Of a stretch of DNA of 64,000 nt, positions 1 to 8,389 are shown piece by piece. This stretch comes from Streptomyces sp. SN-593 (GTDB lineage Bacteria > Actinomycetota > Actinomycetes > Streptomycetales > Streptomycetaceae), in contig NZ_AP018365.1 of assembly GCF_016756395.1 (NCBI RefSeq), forward strand, positions 5,335,001 through 5,399,000. The letters run 5' to 3'. Position numbers and translations under genes: made by a program. The notes beneath the pieces are model-generated. The model was not told where the DNA came from and did no database searches. It saw only the letters and a list, made by a program, of their open reading frames with translations. Every line of letters starts with the position of its first letter. Position 1 is the first letter of the stretch.

Positions 1-258
1 GGCACGGCCGGCCCCGTCAACGCCGGTGCGGCGGGCGGCCGGACGAGGGGGGCCGGCACGCCGTCCACGGTCGGCCCGACCGGAGGCAGCGCCGCGAGCG
101 GGCCGGCCGCGGGCGGCGGCGGGACCTCGGCCGGCGCCTCCGCGGCGCCCCCCTCCGCCCCGCCGCCCACCACTCCCGCCGGCCCGAGCCCGTCGCCCTC
201 CCCGACCCGCTCCTCCCTCTGCCTGGGCCTGGTCCTCCTCGGCGTGTGCCTCGGCTGA
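1..258 (+). CDS. C-terminal end of an unknown Pro/Ala/Gly-rich protein (partial)
   Basis: Frame 1 is open from the window edge to a TGA at 256-258. The translation is low-complexity and rich in Ala, Gly, Pro, Thr and Ser, and ends in a short hydrophobic stretch (LCLGLVLLGVCLG) immediately before the stop. That ending could be a single membrane helix or a chance hydrophobic tail. No domain can be recognised, so no function is proposed. It lies upstream of mdh and is read in the same direction, with about 310 bp between them, so co-transcription is doubtful. Other frames here are open too because of the high GC, so the frame choice is only moderately secure. Confidence 0.4.
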   Translation, partial: GTAGPVNAGAAGGRTRGAGTPSTVGPTGGSAASGPAAGGGGTSAGASAAPPSAPPPTTPAGPSPSPSPTRSSLCLGLVLLGVCLG

Positions 259-457
259 CGGCGCCACGCGGCCCGAGGCGCGCCCGTGGGAACCCGCGCC
301 CCCGGGGCCGAACACACGCGCCCTCGTACGCCCGTGGCTGTGCGCCCGGGGCCGTACGCGCGCCCGTACGCCCGGGTCCGGCCGCACCTCTCGGTGACCC
401 GGGCCACAGGAGGCCGCGTCATCTCCGCGCGCGGCGCGCGATAGCCTGGCAAGCGGC

Positions 458-475
458 TCTCTTGACGCCGAGAGA
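458..475. promoter_or_regulatory. Candidate promoter/operator upstream of mdh
   Basis: The 313-bp gap before mdh contains no credible gene. It has a TTGACG hexamer (462-467), a possible -35, placed inside a small inverted repeat with arms TCTCT (458-462) and AGAGA (471-475). No convincing -10 follows at normal spacing, so this may be a regulator site more than a core promoter. Assignment is tentative. Confidence 0.25.
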
Positions 476-571
476 TCCACGTTCGGGGCCGCTCGGGCCA
501 CTGCCGGGGCGACCGAGTACCCGCCAGTACCACCCGCAGCACCACCCGAAGCAGAAGGCCAGGAGAAGGCA

Positions 572-1561
572 ATGACTCGCACTCCCGTCAACGTCACCGT
601 CACCGGAGCGGCCGGCCAGATCGGCTACGCGCTCCTCTTCCGTATCGCCTCGGGCCACCTCCTCGGCGCGGACGTGCCGGTGAAGCTCCGGCTGCTGGAG
701 ATCCCGCAGGGCCTCAAGGCCGCCGAGGGCACCGCCATGGAGCTGGACGACGCCGCCTTCCCGCTGCTGCGCGGCATCGAGATCACCGACGACCCGAACG
801 TGGCCTTCGACGGCGCCAACGTGGCGCTGCTGGTCGGTGCCCGCCCCCGCACCAAGGGCATGGAGCGCGGTGACCTGCTGGAGGCCAACGGCGGCATCTT
901 CAAGCCGCAGGGCAAGGCGATCAACGACCACGCGGCCGACGACATCAAGGTCCTGGTCGTCGGCAACCCCGCCAACACCAACGCCCTGATCGCGAAGTCC
1001 GCGGCCCCCGACGTGCCCGCCGACCGCTTCACCGCGATGACCCGGCTGGACCACAACCGCGCGGTCGGCCAGCTCGCGAAGAAGACCGGTGCCGCCGTCG
1101 CGGACATCAAGCGCGTCACGATCTGGGGCAACCACTCCGCCACGCAGTACCCGGACGTCTTCCACGCGGAGATCGGCGGCAAGAACGCGGCCGAGGTGAT
1201 CGGCGACGAGCAGTGGCTCGCCGACACCTTCATCCCGACCGTCGCCAAGCGCGGCGCGGCCATCATCGAGGCGCGCGGCGCCTCCTCCGCCGCCTCGGCC
1301 GCGTCCGCCGCCCTCGACCACGTCCACACCTGGGTGAACGGCACCGCGGACGGCGACTGGACCTCCATGGGCATCGTCTCCGACGGCTCCTACGACGTCC
1401 CGGCCGGGCTGATCTCCTCCTTCCCGGTGACCACGAAGAACGGCACGTACGAGATCGTCCAGGGCCTGGACGTCAACGCCTTCTCCCGGCCGCGCATCGA
1501 CGCGTCGGTCCAGGAGCTGGTGGAGGAGCGCGACGCGGTGCGCGCCCTCGGCCTGATCTGA
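572..1561 (+). CDS. mdh: Malate dehydrogenase
   Basis: The protein has 329 residues, the normal length for a cytosolic NAD-dependent malate dehydrogenase, which interconverts malate and oxaloacetate in the TCA cycle. The N-terminal Rossmann fold carries the dinucleotide loop TGAAGQIG (about 11-18). The mobile substrate loop has the Arg-rich segment GARPRTKGMERGDL, followed by GNPANTN, the catalytic Asp region MTRLDHNRA, and IWGNHSATQYPD with the catalytic His. An AGGAGAAGG ribosome site 4-5 nt before the ATG fixes the start. The gene is flanked by its own leader region and a strong terminator, so it is probably monocistronic. The family is certain. Confidence 0.97.
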   Translation: MTRTPVNVTVTGAAGQIGYALLFRIASGHLLGADVPVKLRLLEIPQGLKAAEGTAMELDDAAFPLLRGIEITDDPNVAFDGANVALLVGARPRTKGMERGDLLEANGGIFKPQGKAINDHAADDIKVLVVGNPANTNALIAKSAAPDVPADRFTAMTRLDHNRAVGQLAKKTGAAVADIKRVTIWGNHSATQYPDVFHAEIGGKNAAEVIGDEQWLADTFIPTVAKRGAAIIEARGASSAASAASAALDHVHTWVNGTADGDWTSMGIVSDGSYDVPAGLISSFPVTTKNGTYEIVQGLDVNAFSRPRIDASVQELVEERDAVRALGLI

Positions 1562-1598
1562 GCCCCGCGTCCTGTCCGGGCCCGACGCGTCGGGCCCC

Positions 1599-1636
1599 GC
1601 GGCCCCGCCCCTCACTCAGGTGAGCGGCGGGGCCGC
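1599..1636 (+). terminator. Intrinsic terminator after mdh
   Basis: Two nested stems: outer arms GCGGCCCCGCC (1599-1609) and GGCGGGGCCGC (1626-1636), inner arms CTCAC (1611-1615) and GTGAG (1620-1624), closed by a TCAG loop. It begins 37 bp after the mdh stop. As is usual in Streptomyces there is no U-tract. It may also stop transcription from the convergent mocR side. Confidence 0.75.
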
Positions 1637-1731
1637 GCGCGTGCCGGGCGCGTGCCGGGCGCCCGGCGCCGTACCCGTCGTCGCACGCCCGCCGGGATGG
1701 CGGGACGGCCCTCAGCCGCGGAACACGGCCC

Positions 1732-3294
1732 TCAGCCGCAGAACTCCGCCAGCACCTCGCACAGCCGGTCCAGCGCGCCGCCGAAGGCGTGGTCGGGCGG
1801 GGTGGCGTAGCCGATCACCAGCGCGGGGCGGTCGGCGCGCGCGCCCAGCAGGTCCAACCCGCCCAGCGCCAGGCCGCGTTGCCGGGCGCGGCCGGTCAGC
1901 TCCTCCAACGGGCCCGCGGTGGCGGGCAGTTCGACGACGGCGTGCAGCCCGGCGGCGATGCCGGAGACCCGTACCGACGGCACCCGCTCGCCGAGCGCGG
2001 CCACCAGCCGGTCCCGGCGCGCCCGGTAGCGCAGCCGCATCCGCCGCACGTGCCGGTCGTGGGCACCGGACCCGATGAACTCCGCCAGCGTCAACTGGTC
2101 GATCACCGGGGAGTGGTGGTCGGCCATGCGCTTCTCCCGCACCACCGCGTCCACCAGGTCCGGCGGCACCGCGAGCCAGGCCAGCCGCAGTCCGGGCGCC
2201 AGGCTCTTGCTCGCGGTCCCGGCGTACACGACGTGCTCGGGCGCCAGGCTCTGCAGGGCGCCGACGGGCTGGCGGTCGTAGCGGAACTCGCCGTCGTAGT
2301 CGTCCTCCAGGACCAGGCCGCCCATGGCGCGGGCCCAGTCCACGACCGCGGTCCGCCGCGCGGGGGAGAGGGGGACGCCGGTCGGGAACTGGTGCGCCGG
2401 GGTGAGCAGCACCGCGTCCGCCGTGCCGTCGAGGCGGTCCACCACGGCGCCGTCACCGTCCAGCGGCAGCGGCAGCGTGGTGAGCCCGTTCGCGCGCAGC
2501 AGCGTGCGGGTGTCGGGGAAGCCCAGCTCCTCCACGGCGATCCGGCGCCCGCCGCGGGCCCGCAGCACCCGGGCGAGCAGGCCGACCGCCTGCACGAAAC
2601 CGGTGCAGACCACCAGGAGTTCGGGGTCGGCCCGCACCCCCCGGACCCGGGCCAGGTAGGACGCCAGCGCTTCGCGCAGCTCGGGGCGGCCGCGCGGGTC
2701 GGAGTAGCCGAACGCCTCGCTCGGCGCCGCGGTCAGCGCCCGGCGGGCGGCGGCGCCCCACGCGGCCCGGGGGAAGGCGGAGACGTCGGGCGAGCCGGGC
2801 CACAGCGAGTACGGCAGCCGCACGGCGTCCGGCACCGCCGCGGTGCCGGCGGCGCGCCCGTTCCCGTGCGTGCCCCGGGTGCCGTCCGCCCTCCTGGTTC
2901 CGCTGCTGCCCGCGGCCGGGTGCGCGGCCGGGTGCGCGGACCGGCGGGCGGACGGCGGCGCGGGGGCGGCCTGCCGCGCCGCGACCGCCGTGCCCGACCC
3001 CTGCCGCGCGGTCAGCCAGCCCTCGGCCACCAGTTGGCCGTACGCGTCGGCGACCGTGTTCCGCGCCAGGCCCAGGTCGCGGGCGAGCGCCCGGCTGGAC
3101 GGCAGCCGGGTGCCCGGGGCGAGCCTGCCGTCCCGGACCGCCTCGCGCAGCGCCGCCTCCAGGCCCGCGCGGGCCCCGGCGCCGCGCCTCCGCTCGGCCG
3201 CGAGGTCGATCAGCAGGTCGTACCCGCCGGACCGGCCCGGCGCGGCGGCCCGGTCCCGCTGTTCCGGCTCGCCCGAAGTGGCCCGTGCGTTCAT
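1732..3294 (-). CDS. MocR/PdxR-family regulator (GntR wHTH plus aminotransferase-like domain)
   Basis: The protein has 520 residues. The N-terminal GntR-type winged helix-turn-helix spans about 25-105 and contains LPSSRALARDLGLARNTV followed by the YGQLVAEGWL wing. A Pro/Ala/Gly-rich linker of about 60 residues leads to a fold-type I aminotransferase domain. That domain retains the PLP-binding lysine in AGTASKSLAPGLRL and the LEDDYDGEFRYD segment. MocR proteins use bound PLP as an effector and are usually not active aminotransferases. The gene is divergent from an AhpD-like gene with only 49 bp between the start codons, and a perfect inverted repeat lies between them. Autoregulation and control of that neighbour are therefore likely. 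Whether it governs PLP synthesis (as PdxR) or another pathway cannot be read from the sequence. Confidence 0.9.
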   Translation of the reverse strand: MNARATSGEPEQRDRAAAPGRSGGYDLLIDLAAERRRGAGARAGLEAALREAVRDGRLAPGTRLPSSRALARDLGLARNTVADAYGQLVAEGWLTARQGSGTAVAARQAAPAPPSARRSAHPAAHPAAGSSGTRRADGTRGTHGNGRAAGTAAVPDAVRLPYSLWPGSPDVSAFPRAAWGAAARRALTAAPSEAFGYSDPRGRPELREALASYLARVRGVRADPELLVVCTGFVQAVGLLARVLRARGGRRIAVEELGFPDTRTLLRANGLTTLPLPLDGDGAVVDRLDGTADAVLLTPAHQFPTGVPLSPARRTAVVDWARAMGGLVLEDDYDGEFRYDRQPVGALQSLAPEHVVYAGTASKSLAPGLRLAWLAVPPDLVDAVVREKRMADHHSPVIDQLTLAEFIGSGAHDRHVRRMRLRYRARRDRLVAALGERVPSVRVSGIAAGLHAVVELPATAGPLEELTGRARQRGLALGGLDLLGARADRPALVIGYATPPDHAFGGALDRLCEVLAEFCG

Positions 3295-3299
3295 GCTCC

Positions 3300-3325
3300 A
3301 AGTGGACCACGGGACGGATCCACTT
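3300..3325. promoter_or_regulatory. Inverted-repeat operator between the MocR-type gene and the AhpD-like gene
   Basis: Perfect 7-bp arms AAGTGGA (3300-3306) and TCCACTT (3319-3325) are separated by 12 bp in the 49-bp divergent gap, 6 bp upstream of the regulator's ATG. The position predicts a site that represses the regulator gene and controls the AhpD-like gene. Confidence 0.6.
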
Positions 3326-3343
3326 CGTGCCTACCGTGAAGGC

Positions 3344-3892
3344 ATGAGCGCTTCCGAACAGACCGCTTCCGCCCCGTCCGCCCCCTCGCCCGCTCCGGCC
3401 GCCCCGACCGCCACTTCGGACGCCTCGGCCGACCCCGCCGTGCCCGCCCCGCCGCGCCGGATCGACCTCAACGCGAAGGCGCCCGACTTCTACCGGGCGA
3501 TGATCGCCCTGGACGAGGCCGCGTCCGCCGGGCTCGACCCGGTCGTCCGGGAACTGGTCAGGGTGCGCGTCTCGCAGCTCAACGGCTGCGCCTTCTGCGT
3601 GGACGCGCACAGTGCGAGCGCCCGCACGCTCGGCGTCACCGAGCAGAAGCTCACCGGGCTGACGGTCTGGCGGGAGACCCCGTTCTTCACCGCCCGCGAG
3701 CGCGCCGCCCTCGACCTGGCCGAGGCCGTCACCGCCCTCGGCGCGCACGGGGTGCCCGACGCGGCGTACGACGGCGCCGCCGCGCTCTTCGACGAGGACG
3801 AGCTGCCCCGGCTGATCGCGATGTGCGTGACCATGAACGCCTGGAACCGGATCGGCGTGACCAGCCGGCTCAGCCCCCGGACCCGAGCGTGA
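3344..3892 (+). CDS. AhpD/carboxymuconolactone decarboxylase-family protein
   Basis: The protein has 182 residues. About 40 are a Ser/Ala/Pro-rich, probably disordered N-terminus; the rest is an alkylhydroperoxidase AhpD-like domain. The redox motif is NGCAFCVDAH, a CxxC followed by His, as in AhpD peroxidatic and resolving cysteines. These proteins reduce peroxides or act as decarboxylases; the CxxC favours a redox role. The ATG at 3344 lies just past the divergent operator, and longer in-frame extensions would run through the regulator's promoter. The 3' end overlaps the convergent DMT transporter gene by 23 bp. The substrate is unknown. Confidence 0.85.
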   Translation: MSASEQTASAPSAPSPAPAAPTATSDASADPAVPAPPRRIDLNAKAPDFYRAMIALDEAASAGLDPVVRELVRVRVSQLNGCAFCVDAHSASARTLGVTEQKLTGLTVWRETPFFTARERAALDLAEAVTALGAHGVPDAAYDGAAALFDEDELPRLIAMCVTMNAWNRIGVTSRLSPRTRA

Positions 3893-4757
3893 CACCGGCC
3901 GTCGGCCGGGGGCCGGCGGCCGCCGCCGGGGTCCCGCCCTCCCCGTAGCGGGCCAGCGCCAGCCCGCCGGCCACCGCGAGCACGAAACCCGCGACGGCCG
4001 CGGGCGCCCAGCCGTCCCGGGTCCGGTCGTGCAGCGCGAGCACCCCGACCAGCGCGGGGCCGACCGTCTCGCCCAGCACCATCCCTGCGGTGGCCGCCGT
4101 GACCGAGCCCTGCTGAAGCGCCGAGGTGAGCAGCAGGAAGGCGCCGGCGCCCCCGACCAGCAGGGCGTACGACGCCGGGTTCGCCGCCAGCGCCCCGACG
4201 GTGACCGGGTCGAGCAGCCGCACCGCGACCTCGACCACGCCGAAGCCGAGCCCCGCGCCCAGGCCGAGCAGCGCGGCCCGGGACCGTTGGGGCAGCCGCG
4301 CGGCGGGAACCGCGCCGGCCGCGAGCACCGCGAGCGCCGTCGCCAGCGACGCCCAGCGCAGGGTCGCGTCGCCGTGGCCCGGCCCCTCCCGGCCCGACGC
4401 CAGCGCCAGCAGGGCCAGCCCGCCGCACACCGTGGCCACCCCGGCCCACTCCGCGCCGGCGGGCCGCACGTCCAGCAGCGGGCCGGCGAGCACCGCGGTG
4501 ACCGCCAGGCTCGCGGCCAGCGCGGCGCCCACCGTGTAGACCGGCAGGGCGCGCAGCGCGACCACCTCCAGCACGAAGCCGGCGCCGTCCAGGGCGAGGC
4601 CGCCGAGGTAGGGGGCCTGGCGGAGCGCCGCGACGAGCAGGCCCGCGGCGCCGCCGCCCCCGCCCGCCGCTGCCAGCCGGGCGGCCCTGGCCTGGAGGGC
4701 GGTGGCCGCGCCGAAACACACCGCGGCGCCGAGCGCCGCCACCAGTCCCGTCACCAT
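3870..4757 (-). CDS. DMT-superfamily (EamA-like) membrane transporter
   Basis: The protein has 295 residues and is almost wholly hydrophobic, with about ten predicted membrane helices in two repeated halves. The N-terminus MVTGLVAALGAAVCFGAATALQ is typical of drug/metabolite transporter superfamily proteins, as are the small-residue-rich helices with Gly/Pro breaks. No substrate motif is visible. It converges on the AhpD-like gene and their 3' ends overlap by 23 bp, so the two share no operon. The start is ATG at 4757; the upstream 200 bp also serves the divergent ATPase cassette. Confidence 0.75.
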   Translation of the reverse strand: MVTGLVAALGAAVCFGAATALQARAARLAAAGGGGGAAGLLVAALRQAPYLGGLALDGAGFVLEVVALRALPVYTVGAALAASLAVTAVLAGPLLDVRPAGAEWAGVATVCGGLALLALASGREGPGHGDATLRWASLATALAVLAAGAVPAARLPQRSRAALLGLGAGLGFGVVEVAVRLLDPVTVGALAANPASYALLVGGAGAFLLLTSALQQGSVTAATAGMVLGETVGPALVGVLALHDRTRDGWAPAAVAGFVLAVAGGLALARYGEGGTPAAAAGPRPTAGVTLGSGG

Positions 4758-4964
4758 CCGCCGATGCTACCCACGCCCCCTGCCCCCCACCGCCGTCCCC
4801 GTCCCCACCCCGGCGGGACATCCACCACCCCGCCCGGCCCCGCGGGCGAAGCTTGTCGCGCCGCTCTCCACGTGCTTCCGCTCTCCCCGTGCTTCCGCAC
4901 GAGAGGAATCCGCAACCGGGCAGCCTGCAATCGGGGAACCCGCAACCTCGGTAGTGTGGCGAAC

Positions 4965-6191
4965 GTGGAACAGCCGGAAGATCATCGACCGTCGGCGTCG
5001 GTGGACGAGAAGGTGGGCGCGACGGCCAGCGCCAGTGCGCCCGGCGTACTCGTGACGCGCGTGCGGATCGCCAACTTCCGTTCGATCCCTGCCTGTGACG
5101 TGCGGGTCGGGCCGCTGACGGTCATCGCCGGGCCGAACGCGGCCGGCAAGTCGAACTTCCTCGATGCCCTGCGCTTCGTGCGGGACGCCCTCCGTCTTCC
5201 ACTCGAGCAGGCGCTCGAGTCGCGGGGCGGCCTGGAAGGCGTGCTCCACCGGCCCTCGACCGGTGCCCCTGCGGACTTCTTCCGCATCCAGCTCGATCTG
5301 CACGTCCCCGCGGAGGATCCCGACGACGGGTCAGCCAGGGCGGACGCGTCCTACCTGGCGGAAGTAGGAGCGGTCGCCGACGAGGGCGGCCGACCCGGCG
5401 TCAGACGCGAGGAGCTGTCCCTCGCCGGTCGAACCCTCTCCCTGACGCCGCAATCGGCGTCCGAGGACCGGCCCCACAACCTGGCTGCGTCGCGCCGCCG
5501 TGACGTCGTCCCCTGGCATCTGCGGGCCATGCGGTTCTACGAACTGCACACCCCCGTCCTGCGTGACGTCGATCAGACGCGCCGCTCCCGTGGCGCGTCC
5601 CCCCTGGGCGAACAGGGGCAGCACCTGGCCCGGGTACTCAGCGCCCTGGCCCACGGCACACCCGCGGCGAAGGACGTCGTCGACGGCTACATCGCCACCA
5701 TGATCGAGAACGCGGCCGGGCTGGACGGGAGGGAGATCCCCGAGGCGGATCTTGCGTACGTCGTCGGGCGCTTCCTGGAGGACGGACGGCAGAAGGAGGT
5801 CGACCGGAGGTCGCTCTCCGACGGCACCCTGCGGCTGGCCGGTGTCCTGGCCGCCCTCTACCAGCCGCGCGCGCTGGCCGGCTCCATCCCCCTCGTCGGC
5901 ATCGAGGAACCGGAGATCTCCCTGCATCCGCCGATGCTGGGCGCCCTGTACGACGCGCTGGCGGGCGCGTCGCAGAACACCCAGGTCATGGTGACCACCC
6001 AGAGCGCCGACCTGCTGGACAACCCCGCGGCTGATCCCGATCACCTGCTGGTCGTCCGCGACGAGGGTCACGGCAGCGTCATCGGGCCGATCGACGAGAC
6101 CGGCCGCCGTCTGCTGGCCGATGGCGTGCTGTCCCTTCCCGAGTTGCTGCGCAGCGGGGAGATGCGGCCACAGGAGGGCAGCGGGCGGTGA
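4965..6191 (+). CDS. AAA-family ATPase of the OLD/RecF-like type, cassette gene 1
   Basis: The protein has 408 residues. An ABC/SMC-like ATPase begins with the IANFRSI strand, followed by Walker A GPNAAGKSN (about 56-64). There is a signature-like RRSLSDGTLRLAGVL, a Walker B with catalytic acid GIEEPEISLHPP (about 310-320), and a switch segment TTQSADLLDN. This is the layout of AAA_21/OLD ATPases, which gate nucleases in phage-defence or DNA-damage systems. The stop codon overlaps the GTG of the next gene (GTGA, 4 nt), so translation is coupled. GTG 4965 was chosen as the last start before the conserved strand; GTG 4956 is equally possible and neither has a clear ribosome site. The pair sits between housekeeping genes, like an inserted cassette. 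Confidence 0.85.
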   Translation: MEQPEDHRPSASVDEKVGATASASAPGVLVTRVRIANFRSIPACDVRVGPLTVIAGPNAAGKSNFLDALRFVRDALRLPLEQALESRGGLEGVLHRPSTGAPADFFRIQLDLHVPAEDPDDGSARADASYLAEVGAVADEGGRPGVRREELSLAGRTLSLTPQSASEDRPHNLAASRRRDVVPWHLRAMRFYELHTPVLRDVDQTRRSRGASPLGEQGQHLARVLSALAHGTPAAKDVVDGYIATMIENAAGLDGREIPEADLAYVVGRFLEDGRQKEVDRRSLSDGTLRLAGVLAALYQPRALAGSIPLVGIEEPEISLHPPMLGALYDALAGASQNTQVMVTTQSADLLDNPAADPDHLLVVRDEGHGSVIGPIDETGRRLLADGVLSLPELLRSGEMRPQEGSGR

Positions 6192-6784
6192 ACGGCTCCT
6201 ACCCGGTGATCGCACCGGTGGTGGAGGGTCACGGGGAGGAGCGAGCCCTCCAGGGCCTGCTGCACCGGCTCGTCCCGCACCTGCACGAGGGCGCCTATGC
6301 CGACATCCAGCAGCCGTACCGCCTTCCGCGGGACCGCATGCTCAGGCCGGACCACCTCGCGCAGGCACTCACCGTCGTCACGGCCCGCCGGCCGTCTCCC
6401 ACCGCTGTCCTCGTCCTTCTCGACGCCGACGACGACTGCGCCGTGGAGCTGTCCGCCCGGGTACGGGACCTGGCGCGCGAGAGCCACGGCCACGTTCCCC
6501 TGACGGCGATCGTGGCCGTGCGAGAGTTCGAGGCGTGGTTCCTCGCCGGGGCCTCCGGGCTGGCCGGGCACATGGGACTGCCCCACGACCTCGTCCCGCC
6601 GCCCGACCCGGAGGCCGTTCGGGGCGCGAAGGAATGGCTGTCGGACCGGATGCCTCCCGGCATCACCTACCGGCCGCCGGCGCACCAGCCGTCCTTCGCC
6701 CAGCGCTTCGACCTGGAGGCGGCCCGGGCCGGGGCTCCGTCCTTCGACAAGTTCTGCCGTGAAGTGGCGCGCCTGCTCGGCTGA
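6188..6784 (+). CDS. DUF4276-family TOPRIM-like protein, cassette gene 2
   Basis: The protein has 198 residues. It starts APVVEGHGEERAL, a Glu-centred motif like motif 1 of TOPRIM nucleases. Later come LLDADDDC (acidic DxDxD, about residue 79) and the family hallmark VREFEAWFLAG. DUF4276 proteins are considered TOPRIM-related and are often encoded next to AAA ATPases. The gene starts on a GTG overlapping the ATPase stop, which implies a stoichiometric partner. By analogy with OLD nucleases and the PARIS pair (ATPase plus TOPRIM), it may be the effector nuclease held in check by the ATPase. That role is inference; no activity can be read directly. Confidence 0.8.
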   Translation: MNGSYPVIAPVVEGHGEERALQGLLHRLVPHLHEGAYADIQQPYRLPRDRMLRPDHLAQALTVVTARRPSPTAVLVLLDADDDCAVELSARVRDLARESHGHVPLTAIVAVREFEAWFLAGASGLAGHMGLPHDLVPPPDPEAVRGAKEWLSDRMPPGITYRPPAHQPSFAQRFDLEAARAGAPSFDKFCREVARLLG

Positions 6785-6804
6785 TCAGGCCCGAGGCCGC
6801 GGGG

Positions 6805-8109
6805 TCAGGTGAGGGCGTCGTGGAGGCGGGCGAGGGACCAGTCGAGGTCCTCCTTGGTGATGGTCAGCGGGGGCGCGAGGCGGATCGTGGAGCCGTGGGT
6901 GTCCTTGGCGAGCACGCCCCGGCGCAGCAGGCGCTCGGTGAGGGCGCGGCCGGTTCCCAGGGAGGGGTCCACGTCGAGGCCGGCCCACAGCCCGCGGCCG
7001 CGCACCGCGGTGAGCGCGCCGTCGGCGACGAGGGACGCCAGCTCGCGGTGCAGGTGGTCCCCGAGTTCCGCCGCCCGCCGCTGGTACTCGCCGGTGCGCA
7101 GCATCGCCACCACCTCGATGCCGACCGCGCAGGCCAGCGGGTTCCCGCCGAACGTGGAGCCGTGCTCGCCCGGGTGGAAGACGCCCAGCACGTCGCGGGA
7201 GGCGACCACCGCGGAGACCGGGACGACGCCGCCGCCCAGCGCCTTGCCGAGGACGTACACGTCGGGCACCACGTCCTCGTGCTCGCACGCGAAGGTGCGG
7301 CCGGTCCGGCCGAGGCCGGACTGGATCTCGTCGGCGACCAGGAGCACCCCGCGCTCGGCGGTCAGCCGCCGTACCCCGGCGAGGTAGCCGGGCGGCGGTA
7401 CCAGCACGCCCGCCTCGCCCTGGATCGGCTCGATCAGCACCGCCACGGTGTCGTCGTCGACCGCCGCCTCCATCGCGGCGAGGTCGCCGTAGGGGACGAC
7501 GGTGAACCCCGGTGTGTACGGCCCGAAGTCCGCGCGGGCCTCGGCGTCGGTGGAGAAGCTGACGATCGTGGTGGTGCGGCCGTGGAAGTTCCCCTCGGCC
7601 ACCACGATCCTGGCCCGGCCGTCCGGTACGCCCTTGACCCGGTAACCCCACTTGCGGGCGGTCTTGACCGCGGTCTCCACCGCCTCCGCCCCGGTGTTCA
7701 TCGGCAGCACCATGTCCTTGCCGCACAGCTCGGCCAGGCTCCGGCAGAACTCGGCGAACCGGTCGTGGTGGAAGGCCCGCGAGGTGAGCGTCACCCGGTC
7801 GAGCTGGGCCTTCGCGGCCGCGATCAGCCGCGGGTTGCCGTGGCCGAAGTTGAGCGCCGAGTACCCGGCGAGCATGTCGACGTACCGGCGGCCCTCGACG
7901 TCGGTCACCCACGCGCCCTCGGCGGCGGCGATCACGACGGGCAGCGGGTGGTAGTTGTGCGCGCTGTGCTCCTCGACGGCCGCGATCTCGCGGTCGGTCG
8001 CGCCGTGGTCGGCCGGGGCGCCGGGGGTGGGGAGGCCGGCGGGGGCGGGCGTGTCGGCGGGGGCCGGAACGCTGCCGGAAACCGGGCGGCCGGGGGCGTC
8101 GTTCGTCAC
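6805..8109 (-). CDS. rocD: Ornithine aminotransferase (class III, PLP-dependent)
   Basis: The protein has 434 residues. The class-III aminotransferase core is complete: N-terminal YHPLPVVI, NTGAEAVETAVK, the FHGRT substrate/PLP loop, LIEPIQGEAGV, LLVADEIQSGLGRTG, and the PLP lysine in LGKALGGGVVPVSA. This combination is characteristic of ornithine delta-aminotransferase, which converts ornithine and 2-oxoglutarate to glutamate semialdehyde in arginine/ornithine catabolism. The GTG at 8109 has GGAG seven bases upstream; it adds a variable Pro/Ala-rich N-terminus of about 30 residues before the conserved region. The gene stands alone, convergent with the ATPase/DUF4276 cassette. N-acetylornithine aminotransferase is a less likely alternative. 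Confidence 0.9.
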   Translation of the reverse strand: MTNDAPGRPVSGSVPAPADTPAPAGLPTPGAPADHGATDREIAAVEEHSAHNYHPLPVVIAAAEGAWVTDVEGRRYVDMLAGYSALNFGHGNPRLIAAAKAQLDRVTLTSRAFHHDRFAEFCRSLAELCGKDMVLPMNTGAEAVETAVKTARKWGYRVKGVPDGRARIVVAEGNFHGRTTTIVSFSTDAEARADFGPYTPGFTVVPYGDLAAMEAAVDDDTVAVLIEPIQGEAGVLVPPPGYLAGVRRLTAERGVLLVADEIQSGLGRTGRTFACEHEDVVPDVYVLGKALGGGVVPVSAVVASRDVLGVFHPGEHGSTFGGNPLACAVGIEVVAMLRTGEYQRRAAELGDHLHRELASLVADGALTAVRGRGLWAGLDVDPSLGTGRALTERLLRRGVLAKDTHGSTIRLAPPLTITKEDLDWSLARLHDALT

Positions 8110-8217
8110 GTGCGTACTCCGTTCGTCGTGCGTCAGGAGCCAGGCCGGGCCTGGAACGGGGCCGGGGTGGTGCCCCTGGTTCCATGGTCGCGCACGGCGG
8201 TCCCCGTGGAAACTCCC

Positions 8218-8284
8218 CCGACGCCCCGCCCCCCGGGACTCCGACGCCCCGCCCCCGGGGATCCGACGCCCCGCCCCCGGGCCC
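8218..8284. repeat. Three tandem copies of a ~22-bp GC-rich unit
   Basis: Three adjacent copies of CCGACGCCCCGCCCCCGGG plus a few variable bases start at 8218, 8241 and 8263. They lie in the 280-bp gap between divergent rocD and trpS. The remainder of the gap holds only GC-rich sequence and a GAGAAT hexamer (8378-8383) seven bases before the trpS ATG, compatible with a leaderless trpS mRNA. Confidence 0.6.
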
Positions 8285-8389
8285 GCGCGGGCGGCGCCCC
8301 CCAAGGCCCGCGCGGGCGTCCCCGCGGCGGCCCGCGAGCCGCCGCTCCAGGGGTGTGGGACCGGGCGGTCGGCCTGAGAGAATGGGGGT

